This document shows positions 45,873 through 56,746 of a stretch of 64,000 nt of DNA, piece after piece; position 1 is the stretch's first letter, and every line of letters begins with the position of its first letter. The position numbers were made by a program, and so were the translations under genes. Under the pieces are notes generated by a model. It was not told the DNA's origin, ran no database searches, and was given only the letters and a program-made list of their open reading frames with translations. The DNA is from Chlorophyllum brunneum (taxonomy: Eukaryota > Basidiomycota > Agaricomycetes > Agaricales > Agaricaceae), in the NCBI GenBank assembly GCA_963576785.1, contig OY756142.1, forward strand, positions 124,001 through 188,000. The letters run 5' to 3'.

Positions 45873-47891
45873 ATGGGCCAGGCCAAATCCAAGGCTCTCA
45901 AATACCCACAGCACCCTCAGCCCCCAGGGTACCCAACGCAAGGGCCAGTATACCCATATGGCGTCCTGCCGCAGGTCGGCTACTCGTCAGGTTATCACGG
46001 ACCAGTTATACCACCCGGATACGGAGGTCCAGTCGCAATGCCTCAACCTCAGTTGTTTCAACAAAGAGAACGGCGCAGAAAGAAGAAGAGAAGAAAGACT
46101 AGCGGGTCTTCCACAGGTTATACTGCTCCTTATCCGCCTGACCAAAGAAGAAATGTAGGCCCTACAGCGAACGTACAACCCGCGCCCCCGGGAATGCTTG
46201 ACAACTTACCTCCTGGGTTTGTACCCACCAATATTATGCCAAATCCACCAGCGGGCCCAGGTGCGTCGGTTTTATCATCCTTTACAGCTCGGATGATAAT
46301 GTTTGAAATTCTATTTTTGTCAAATGGTAGGTAACGGCCCCGTTATTCCACCCGTATTTCCTGGCGGCCAAGGCAATCGTCCACCGCCATTATTCACCCC
46401 AGGAGTATCCGACCCTGTACCACTCACGACCTTCCCTTCATCGGAACACCCCATTCAACGTCGTGCAGCAACACCCTACATTAGCGCATCGCGACCTGTC
46501 GATGAGTCCGACGACGATGAAGAAAGTGACGATGAAGAACCACACCTACAGGAACCTTCTCATCGTCGCTCTCAGTCTCATCATCGCAGTGGTTCGACCT
46601 CACACCATTTTCCTCACACTCTACAACCAATACACCCCAATGATCCAATTGCTTCTCCTGGCGTTCTACCAAACCCCCTACCTCAACCCCCTCGAGACGT
46701 CTATACTTTCACACCGTACAAGCGACTCCTCCACCTTGCCGATCCAACAGTACTTCCCAGTACGATACCCACAAACCCGCAGCCGGGATACGTAAACCCA
46801 AGTGTATCTGTCAATCGTTCGGTTACAAATCCGGGCATGGCTGGTGTCGGTGCAGGTCTGAACGCTGCACAACCAACCATTAAGAAAAAGAAGAGGGGAT
46901 TGTTTTTATTCGGCGGTCGTCGTAGTCGTGATCCCCCTCCTCAAACTGCTCCCCAGTCTAGTCGGATCCAATTCGTACCTATATACCAGGATAGGCTACA
47001 ATCACAATCTGCAGATGGAGTGACTTACGTGCAACCTATCGCGGGTCCCAGTACTGGTCCAGGTACAATGCATGCACAAGGTGGAGCACCCGTTCCCCCC
47101 ATCCCCACTCCTCCTTCACCACCCGCACAACGTTCGCCGCCTACTGGCGACTCTGGGGAAGGATCTGACGAGAAGGATTCCCCGGCTCCCAATGCTCGAC
47201 ATTCTATGACCCCTCATCATACCCCCCACAGTCATTCTCAATCACATCAACCACAATCGCATCCCTTCTATCAAGTTCATTCACGATCACAATCACAACC
47301 TCAATCTCAATCTCACGCCCAACCATCATCATCATCTCCACCTCAACCATACTTCGTATCAGCCAACGGATCCGTGATTGAATTCAGTCAAAGGAGTTTA
47401 CCTGATTTTTTAAATCATTCACCGCATCGTGTCATGTATGGAAACAAGTTGTATCCTACAGCGATGCATTTACATGAGGCTATGAAGTTTATGGATCATA
47501 AACCTGAGCTTGCGGAGGAAATTAGGAGATGTCAGAGTGTTGAGGAGGTTTATCCGTTAGCGGCGAATCGACAAGTTTGGGTGAGAACAGATTGGGGTTC
47601 GGTGTTTCTAGACAAGGTAATCCTTTTACTTTCGCAAACACAACGCTTTTGTGTTAAATCTGGTTGTCATAGATGGAGGAAGTATTATGGCACAAATTCA
47701 CTCAACATCCTCATCTGAGAACGATGCTCCTCAAAACTGGTAACTCTCGAATCGTATACGCGGATCCTCAGGATCCTTACTGGGGTAGTGGATCGCAGTA
47801 TGGTCAAGCTGGTGAATATCATGGTACGAATTATCTTGGGATGTTGTTGGAAAAGGTTAGGGATAGGTTGAGGGCTGGAGGTTATTCTTGA
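45873..47891 (+). CDS. NADAR-domain protein with N-myristoylation signal
   Basis: Three exons (45873-46260, 46331-47616, 47673-47891) join to 630 residues. The chosen ATG sits in a strong context (ccaccatgg) and gives MGQAKSKALK, a near-ideal N-myristoylation consensus (Gly2, Ser6, Lys7); a weaker in-frame ATG lies at 45828. Residues 10-470 are Pro/Gln/Ser/His-rich and disordered, with basic patches (RERRRKKKRRK, KKKKRGLF). The C-terminal 160 residues form a NADAR (YbiA/RibX-like) domain: FLNHSPHRVMYGNKLYPTAM, HLHEAMKFMDHKPELAEEI, WGSVFLDKMEEVLWHKFTQH, TGNSRIVYADPQDPYWGSG, NYLGMLLEKVRDRL. NADAR domains act in NAD/ADP-ribose and riboflavin-intermediate metabolism, some as ADP-ribosyl glycohydrolases. 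Membrane attachment is inferred from the N-terminus only. Confidence 0.85.
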
Positions 47892-48524
47892 ACACGCCTC
47901 ACCTTTTTTTTTTTTTTTGGTTTTATGATGAAAATGAAGGAAATGATTTCTTATGCTGATGATTATGTTTGACGACAGTGACGTTGCTTGTTATGATGTT
48001 ACTGAGGAGTCGTGTGTGTTATATTCGTTATGGTTGGTTTTCTAGACACATTTGTTTCTCGTCGCATTCCCGGTCCCAGTTCTCGGTGTAGTAATCTTCA
48101 CGGTTCCGAGTCCAGTGCCCTTTGCTGTAGATCATGGTATGATATTGCTTTATGATTAATCGCTACTATTGTAGAATGGCGGTGAGAGGAAATAGCCTTC
48201 GTATCGATTGGAGTTGAGCATGAGGGAGATTTGTTTTGGAAACAAGTTGAAAAAGACGTAGACGATTTTTTTCGTGTACAACCCCCCGCTTCACTTGCAG
48301 TCCGGTGCAAGCGCCCATCCAGTGAGCGTAAACCCACCTGTCAGGACTCAGCAGACATTCGCCAATATATATTATCGGCGGCCTGCGGTCTGAAATACCA
48401 AGTTCAATGTGTTGCGGGAAAACGTGCTGCGAGATATCATTTTGCATGCCAGTGCCAATAAATTGACGTATTGTACCACCAAGCCGTTAGGTTACCCCTA
48501 ATGCAGAACGTATACATAGATACA
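47892..48524. other. Intergenic, no gene recognised
   Basis: A 15-16 base T run at about 47905-47920 follows the NADAR stop. The rest carries short unassigned frames only. Confidence 0.4.
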
Positions 48525-49542
48525 TCAACTACTCTCAATAGCAAGAGCGAAATGTCTTGCTACAGACTTCATGTATGCTAAACTTCCTATGATAGAGACA
48601 ACTACCAAGGAAACTGTAGCATAGAGAAAATGCAGGTGGCCTGCATCGCAAACCTCAGCCGTTAAGTGACCAGATCTAGAATCATCGCGAGGTTGTGCCT
48701 GCACACCAACCACGATCATGAAAACAGATATCCCAAAGGATGCAAGGAACCTTTATTTTTGGCATCAGCATTATTGAACCTGAGAGGGAAGAAATAATCA
48801 GTACCCAGTGAACCAGACTGTCGGAAGTGAGAGAAATGTCCAGAAGCGGAGGTTGCCCTCATCAAAAAGATGAATATTCACTGACTGCATAAAAATCAGA
48901 TTTTTTTTTATTGGGCCCAGGAATGTAGAATAGCAACACATACTTTTTGCCAGACCCTACAAATTGCAGGTTCTGTTTTGGGCATCTCAAAGTACTCTTT
49001 GTAGAGTACACAGACCAGAAGGGTCATCAAGCCATATAGCAAGCATAAAATGGCAAAGATGTAGGTCCATGAACATTTTGGTGGGGGTGATATTGATATC
49101 AGAGAAAAGATAAGCCTATGTTCGAGGGTCAGCCCTTCTGCTATGCCAGAGAAAGGTAATATTTACGGTAAGATCAAACCAGCAATGGTTTGATGTGTCT
49201 TCCATACCCTCACAAGCAGCTGGGTTCTCTTTCTAAAATCCTCGGTTGCTGTCCCAGCTCCAGATACAGGTCCTGGCTGAAACCAACAGTAATACCAGTA
49301 GGGAATTCCACCTGATAACACAAGAACAACACAGCCAAGCACTAGGTGAAGGGCTCGGAAACTGCGGACCCTATGATAATTAGCATTGAACTACAAGGGG
49401 ACTGGTGGCATGTACAAATCCAATTGAGAGCTTGAGAACTCAGAAGACTGCATTTGTTCAGTGTCTCTACTTGGAGCAGAGGTGGCTCTTGTGACATTGT
49501 TATTCGTTTGGCTTGCCTGGTTGCCTACTACATGGGAGGTGT
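48525..49542 (-). CDS. Putative multi-pass membrane protein in CpG-poor DNA
   Basis: The likely start is MAIDTSHVVGNQASQTNNN (about 49542). After a polar N-terminus come hydrophobic exons: ALHLVLGCVVLVLSGGIPYW, KTHQTIAGLILP, CSWTYIFAILCLLYGLMTLL followed by VCVLYKEYFEMPKTEP, and a last helix YATVSLVVVSIIGSLAYM ending ALAIESS at 48525. Four to six TM segments are likely. Introns are needed between them, and the joint after the first exon could not be fixed. It resembles no family I can name. Parts lie in sequence almost free of CpG, which suggests past methylation, so it may be transposon-associated or decaying. Confidence 0.45.
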
Positions 49543-50690
49543 CAATGGCCATAACAATAAATGAAGTGGGAGAGAAAATAGGTTGCTTACTGAGGGGGTA
49601 CAATTTTATGTTTTGTAGTAACCAAAAAATGGCAGCTTGGAGAGTGGAAGTTAAGAGTAAAACTGGCAAGAGTGTGTGTCAGAAAGACTTAAGCCAACTT
49701 CAAACTGACTGGGGTGGAAATTGGTGTGGTCAAAGCATTGAGAAAAACATCATAGCAAATAGGGGCTACCACAGCAGTAAATATAGTGGGAGAGAATGTA
49801 GGTGTTTACTCACCAATGAGGTACAATAATTTCCAAAGAAAGGTAGCACAGATAGACAGAGTAGATTGATGAAAGTATGTGGGCCAGTTTGAGAGAGTAA
49901 TGAGTAACCAAAAATGGAGATTCTGAGTGTCAAGGAAAGAATGAAGAGTCTTTAGAACTGTTTAGTTAGTTCTAAGGATTAAGGAACTACAGGGCTATTC
50001 CACTGGTCTTTTATACATGAATGAGAGCATGGTTGAGTCATACTACATACAAAGTCATATCTACACAAAGTGGACTAGAAGTAGATAGAGTGTTCTATTG
50101 ACTCTGACTGAGTAGCATAGAAGATACAAGCAAGTCATAGTTGTAATAACTAGTCAATAGATGACATTGACAACTCAGTATGACTTTCATTATATACAGA
50201 GCAAGTCATAGGAAGCTTCGTAGCATATGTATTTATGATGTATGGTCAGTCTATTCATGGAATATACTCCTTGCTTCTAAACACGATGCAGGTACATGCT
50301 CGAGAGTCGAATCAAGCTTGTGAAGTGTGGTCACATGTTGATATAAACTAGATCAATGCCGATTGACTTCCAGATGTTAGTCAGTGCTTAACATATGTTG
50401 ATGACTCGAAATACGGGACGGTCGTTGAGCTACCGCACTCACGAAAATTCTCGAAGCACGAAATTGATTACGAGCTCTAATTGTACGTACGAACTATGAA
50501 AATATAACTTGTTTGTCCTGAGATAATTTTGGCATTATTTCTTTGGTATTCTTGACGATCACAGAATCTTCACGAGAAAAGGTAGTAGTCTGCACGGCTA
50601 ATCGAGGGGAATACATATCGCAACCGTTCTCCCAAGCCACTAGGCCCCGTGCTTCAATACACATTTCACCCCACAGCCCGAATATCGCAA
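49543..50690. other. CpG-depleted, AT-rich intergenic DNA with a diverged internal repeat
   Basis: Positions 49510-50215 contain essentially no CpG dinucleotides. Two related stretches occur at about 49550-49680 and 49780-49930, both with a gtgggagagaa step, a taggt-ttact step and a ggtacaat step, then 'aaccaaaaa-tgg'. They look like degenerate copies of one unit. No coding family was seen. 50280-50690 has normal CpG and holds the 3' flank of the deacetylase gene. Confidence 0.5.
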
Positions 50691-52839
50691 TCACGAATCA
50701 ATAGCCATACTACTATTATTATCATCCCAATCATCATCCACAGTCTCCGCCTCCCTATCCCTCCCACCTCTCTCCATCAACCCTGTCAAATTCAAAGATC
50801 TCGTCAGAGGCGAAAACGCATCACGCATCATCAATCCCTCAGATCCCTGATCCCACTTCTCCGGTTGATTAAAGAACTTTCTCTTAGCACCTTTACCTAC
50901 AGGTGCACCACATTCGAAATGTCCGAATCCGCTTTCCTGTGTTGGGATGTCGAAGTATCGGTTTGTAAGTAAGCTCATGCGTTTACGTGAACCGTTATTT
51001 GTGCTTGTGACTGGACCGTTTGTTGTTGAGGAGACATTGATGTTATTGGTGGTGGTTAAAGAGGGTTTACCGCCCGGAGCGGAGGAACGTCCGTTTCCAT
51101 TTCCGTTAACTTGGCGCCTCCAGCTATTAGTGGAATCGTCTGAGTCCCAGGACTCTTCGCCGTCGGAATCTGACTCGGCTGAGGAGGATTCTTGGAGGTC
51201 GTAGACGTATCTTGCGTGTTCTGTCACATAAATCTGGTAAGAATGTGAATGTGATGTGACCGAGTGACCTTACGGGCGAGGCGCTCATCAAGTTCATCCC
51301 ATCCTTCTTCATCTTTTACGAGCCCGAGATGGTGACCAACGGTTTCCTTCGGCACATCATGCATCTGTACTGAAGGAGCGTGAATGATATCCTGGAGTTG
51401 CTCGAGTGCTGTGACTCTGTTTACCTAGAAGTCAGTGATTTCAAGGTGATTGAGGTTGGCGGATCATACCTGACTCTGTCGAGTGAGCTGTCCTTCACAT
51501 TCAGATCGTCCATATTATTTGCTACTACCTCTAGTCGGTATCTGGGTGCGAACCACTCGAAGTACTCGTTCCATGGTAGGTTCGGGTCAATCTCGTTCTC
51601 GATTCCAAGCGCACAGGCTGTCTCGTACGTCCACGTTCGCGCAACGTTTTTGACTGTATATCCTCCTCCACCTAACAGGATAAGCGGTATATTTTGTTGT
51701 CGTAGAAATTGTACGCAATGAGCGTGTCCATTCATCGTCACGTTGAAACATCCTAACTTGTCCCCCGCTAATGAATCGGCGCCACACTGAAGTACGACTG
51801 CTGAAGGCTGGAACACATCGAGAATTTTAGCAATCACCTATAAATCATGTTATCATGTGTTCTCTGGAGAGGGCGCTTAAAGGTACCTACAGGCTCAAAA
51901 ACGCTCCTAAATGATTCATCCGTGATTCCATCCTTCAGAGGTACGTTGATCGCATATCCCTTTCCCTTCCCTCGCCCTTTATCCTCCTGTGTGCCAGTAC
52001 CTGGGAAATACTCGCCAAATTTGTGGAAGCTGCATGTCATGACACGGTCTGTGGTATAAAAAGCCTCTTCAACGCCATCGCCATGATGGCAGTCAATGTC
52101 AATATAAAGAACGCGTGGATGGGAGCGGAGGAGTTCGAGGATGCCGAGAACAATGTCGTTGATATAACAGAAGCCGGATGCTTCACGCTTTTTGGCATGG
52201 TGGAGACCCCCAGCCCAGTTAATGGCAATATCTGCCGCGCCTGACGCTATTTGTTGGGCGGCACCTGTATTTGGTGTTCAGTTACATATTGTGGCCAAGG
52301 CTGCGACTGATACGCACATATTGACCCTCCCGCCGATATTGAGCAAAACTCGAATAATCCCTCAAATGCTGGGTTATCATCTCCGACTAGGACTGGAACA
52401 CCGCGAGCATGGTGAGCTTCCTAGAGAGAAGGGAGAACGCAGTGAAGACAGACATCGTGTTCCGTGGTAGGTGAGTTCTTCAGCTGTTTCTGGTGCAACC
52501 CGAGTGAGGAAATGGACATATTCATCGGTATGGAAGGCGGACAACATCTGAGGCGTGGCGCGTTTGGGTCGCTGAAGAGAGCCGTGGAGTGATATAGCAC
52601 GTCGGTTTGTGAGAGTTAAATATGCAGTTCTAGAACCCACCAGGACGTGCATCTTAGGCAACATATCATATGCAGCGACAAGGTCATGAGTGACCCGTAT
52701 TCGATGAGGTTTCATGGGATGCCCAAGGCCATATGTATACGAACCTACATCAGCTACAAGAATGATCCGTCATTTCAGTTTGTGATAAGGACACTGTACA
52801 CTCACGGTCAAAGTAATACGCAACCTTGCGTTTTGACAT
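50691..52839 (-). CDS. Class I histone deacetylase (RPD3/Clr6 type) with long C-terminal tail
   Basis: A zinc-dependent lysine deacetylase acting in Sin3-type corepressor complexes. Start [11 protein letters not shown] (ATG complementary to 52837-52839); after the first intron [18 protein letters not shown]. Then [37 protein letters not shown] (catalytic His-His and GFCYIND); [17 protein letters not shown] (zinc ligands Asp and His); [52 protein letters not shown] (catalytic Tyr). [13 protein letters not shown] and AGDKLGCFN place it nearer RPD3/Clr6 than HOS2. The usual DIDVHHGDGV is [10 protein letters not shown] here. A Ser/Asp-rich tail of about 200 residues follows, ending [15 protein letters not shown]. 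About seven exons. Head to head with MCD4. Confidence 0.94.
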
Positions 52840-53018
52840 TCTGTGTTGAGGAAAGCAGGCAACTTGGACCCATCACTCTAATATCACGCACGTGACTACA
52901 TACAGCTTCCGTCGTTCCGCCATCAGCGCACGAATGCTTGTTTAGAGCAGGTCAGTATCTTCCCATCCCAACAAATGTAATATGCTCATACTGTTACTAG
53001 GTATACGTGGTTTGACCC
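52840..53018. promoter_or_regulatory. Shared bidirectional promoter of the histone deacetylase and MCD4 genes
   Basis: The two start codons are 179 bp apart and point away from each other. The spacer carries both core promoters. A gttactag step just before 53019 could also be an intron end in the MCD4 leader. No clear TATA box was found. Confidence 0.55.
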
Positions 53019-56000
53019 ATGTCACAAGCTGCACACGATGGCGCGGCCCAAACGAACTATAGCGTCGGTAGACTGTTGTTTATCGGTCTCCTCTTTCACC
53101 TCGTATTCATCGGCTCAGTGTTTGACTGTTATTTCATGAGCCCTGTTGTTCGCGGAATGGAGAGCTTCAAACTAGAGCAAGCCGAAGCAAAAAGGCTGGT
53201 CCTGATCGTTGGCATGTCGCAGTCGCTCGTGTTGGAACGAACATTGACCTGACCTCATGTTCAGGTGACGGCTTGCGAGCTGACCTCCTATTCAACGAGA
53301 ACCCATTTCCTAAAATCAAGAATTCTCCCAGGATTGTAGCACCATACCTGAGATCGATCGTAGAGACCCGTGGAGCATTTGGGATATCACATACCCGAGT
53401 GCCGACAGAGAGTCGGCCAGGACATGTCGCTATCATTGGGGGGATGTATGAGGACGTGTCCGCTGTGACGAAAGTATGTGGATTCACTTGAGAGAAATGA
53501 ATAGTTGACTTAAACGTGTATAGGGTTGGAAGACGAATCCTGTGGATTTTGATTCAGTGTTCAATCAATCTAGCGCAACCTTTTCCTTTGGTTCGCCAGA
53601 CATTTTGCCCATGTTTGCAAGGGGCGCCGTACCCGGTAGAGTACATGAGTGGTCGTATGGTGCAGAAGAGGAGGATTTCACAAAGGGTACGCCCTTTTAC
53701 AATGTCGGTCAGACGCCACAGTTGACGTATTTGTCAGATGCCGTTGACCTCGACTGGTGGGTCCTCAACCAAGTCGAGACACTGTTCCGCAATGCAACCG
53801 CCGATCCAGTACTCAACATGAAAATGCGGTCAGACAAAGTCGTGTTCTTCCTTCATCTCCTAGGCCTAGACACTACTGGCCACGCCTATCGACCTCATTC
53901 ACCCGAATACATGAAGAACATCCAAGTGGTTGATGCGATCGTCAAGCGTACTGAAGATCTGATGAAAGAATTCTATCAGGACGACGAAACAAGCTACATT
54001 TTCACTGCTGACCATGGTATGTCGGTAATTGGGAACCATGGGGATGGCCGTAAGCACTTTGTACCATCTTCGGCGGCTACCCTCCATCTCATAGTCGCAA
54101 TCAGATCCTGATTGTACGCGCACACCGCTTATCGCATGGGGGAAGGGCATTCGTGGGCCTTTACCAAACACGAATCCCTCATCCCACGATGAATACTCAG
54201 CACCATGGGACCTTGAATATCTATATAGACGCGACGTTGAACAAGCAGATATTACAGCTCTCATGTCCACGCTTATTGGCGCCTCGTGGCCTGTGAACTC
54301 TGTAGGTGTTCTGCCGGATGTTGATCCGGATCGGCATGGATATCTGGAACCGAAGGGCGGACAGCGGACGTTGGCAGAGGCGGCGCTGGTCAACGCGAAG
54401 ATGATCTTAGAGCAATATAAGATCAAGCACGGTACGTTGTTTGTCCCAATTCCCATCTCGCCTCTGACGGGGTGTAGAGTTGAAGAAAGCGCACACACTC
54501 TTTTACAAGCCTTACATGCCACTCGAAACTGGTTCCACTCCGCGACGTCTTCAAGAACTCGATCACATACAGTCTCTCATCGACACTTCACAATGGCATG
54601 ACGCCAGACGTGCCTCGTATACCCTCATTCAGGAAGGACTTGAAGGCCTCCATTATCTTCAAACGTACGACCGTACGCTCCTTCGTGCTGTAGTCACATT
54701 CGCCTATACAGGGTGGATGCTTTATGCATCGTTACACATACTCCGTCCTCTCGACCAGCCTTCATTCGTTCATGGTGCCGGCACCATACGCTTCATTCCC
54801 GGGCTTGCTGCAATCACTTGCTGGACGGTTTTTTTTGTGCAACAATCGCCTTGGAGTTATTATCTCTACGTCTCGTTCCCTGCGTACTTCTGGTTCCAGT
54901 TCCTACAACAGGGTATTCCATATCTCTTTACGCCTCTCGTTAAAACGCGTGTTGTAGCAGGGCTGAAAGCTAACGCCGTTCATCTGACGCTCGCTATTGG
55001 TGTACTGCTAGCAATTGCGGTACGTTCACTCACTCTTCCAAATTCGTTCATAAAATTGATGCCTGGATTTGAAAGATGGGGTATACCCATAGGGTGATAT
55101 GGTCGTTAGGTTGCCTCGCAGTCTCCAATAATTGGTTTTTGGAAAAGAATGGAAGGACCCATCTTCGTCGTTCGGCACCGCGATCGCTCGTGTTGTGGTA
55201 CATCTTGTGTGGATTGTGCGCGGTTTTCCCGCTAGTGCCTGTGGACCGGAGTGAGAATACATTCTTCGTGTGAGCTTTTTTGTTGACAGTCGATTAAATA
55301 TTTGTCAACGGTGTCACCATTCTCGTGTAGCGCGATGGGTGGGGTTGCGGTCTTGGTCGTCACCCAGTACGCTCAACCTTTTATCTTGGATGAAGTTGAG
55401 CGCGAGCTTGGGAAAGAGACGAGAGAGAGGTTAGGGAGGAAGTATACGTTACAGGTATATATATCTATTCGTATTGGTGATGGCAGCTAACGATGGTATT
55501 GCATTCACAGCAACTGGCCGTGCTTGCGATTACGACAACAACAACATACTCCTCGCTCAGTCTGCAATGGAAGCTTGGCCTACCGTTCGTCGTGAGGTCC
55601 CTCAATTGGATCTTATTAAGTGAGATCATTCCTCTGCTCTAGCGCTTACATCGTTTTTCACCTATTTGCGAATCAGTTGTTCCATCCATATTTCCCTACG
55701 TCATGACCATCCCACATCATACGACTTCATCCAAACTCCTCATGTACTTCCTCGGTTTCGGACCTTGCTTTATCATCCTCTCAATCAGTGTCGAGGGATT
55801 GTTTCTCGTCACCTACACTGCGGTTCTACTTGGTTGGGTTGTTTCTGAGAAGATCATGAAGTATCCTCAGATTCTCAGTAGTAGAGCACAGGAAAAGGAG
55901 AAGGATAAGGTCTGGCAGATTAATGGGGAAGTGAAGAAGACGAGTCGGGCAAAGAGTGTTGGTTATGTGTTTGATATGGGCGATGTGCGACTTGCACTTG

Positions 56001-56670
56001 CTTTCTTGTTTTTCGTACACTTAGGGTTCTTTGGGATTGGAAAGTAAGTGTTCGAGAGATTGTTCTGTTATTCACTGACTGACTTTGGTGTTCTCCAGTG
56101 TGGCATCGATATCGTGGGTCCTCCGCTCAATCCTTTGAATCTGGAATGCTGACAAGGAAATTTAGGTCGTTCTATCTTGAACCTGTATACCGCCTTATAC
56201 CCGTGTTTAGTCCATTTTCAATGGCGACGCTACTCGTGAGTTCATTTGCTCTCTCCAAGTACACTAGACAACTGAACCCACCTACTCTAAAGCTGTATAA
56301 AATGCTCGCACCATACGTAATGCTGTCAGTCATCCTAGCATATCTCAACCACGCTCTCCAACTACCACCATTCTCCCTTCTCCTTGTTTCCATGTGCATG
56401 AGCGATGGTACGTCCTACAATTCTTATTTTCCCCCGCTTCTATTTGGTGTCCACAAAGCTGATTGATGATGTGCAGTGATGACGCTAATGTTCTTTTACC
56501 GAGTTCGTGATACGGGATCTTGGTTGCAGATTGGTGAATCTATAACGTTCTTTTTTATGAGTTCGTTGTTGTTTTTGTTTTCGGCTGGGATGAGTGCGCT
56601 GGGGGAGTGGTTGATGAAGGGTACGGTTGAGACGCGGTTCGAGAGTTGTGTCAGAGCTTTGGATTCGTGA
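53019..56670 (+). CDS. MCD4: GPI ethanolamine phosphate transferase 1 (PIG-N/Mcd4)
   Basis: An ER membrane enzyme that adds ethanolamine phosphate to the first mannose of the GPI anchor. The N-terminus has TM1 ([20 protein letters not shown]) and FMSPVVRGM. The luminal alkaline-phosphatase-like domain includes the DGLRADLLF step, [19 protein letters not shown] (catalytic Thr), [59 protein letters not shown] and [16 protein letters not shown]. An intron at 54050-54104 restores the family [16 protein letters not shown] step. The C-terminal half has about 12 TM helices, e.g. [17 protein letters not shown] and [19 protein letters not shown]. It ends [18 protein letters not shown] at 56670. At least ten exons, about 950-1,000 residues. 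Motifs intact. Confidence 0.94.
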
Positions 56671-56746
56671 ATTATTGCTTGTGGTTTGTAAAAGGAGAAT
56701 ACAGGGTGGTAGTGAGCAAGTCGTGGGTCACCGAAAATTAAGTTTG

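Noticed and set aside
53899..54522. 207-codon minus-strand frame over MCD4
   Set aside because: It is antisense to conserved MCD4 exons with intact family motifs.
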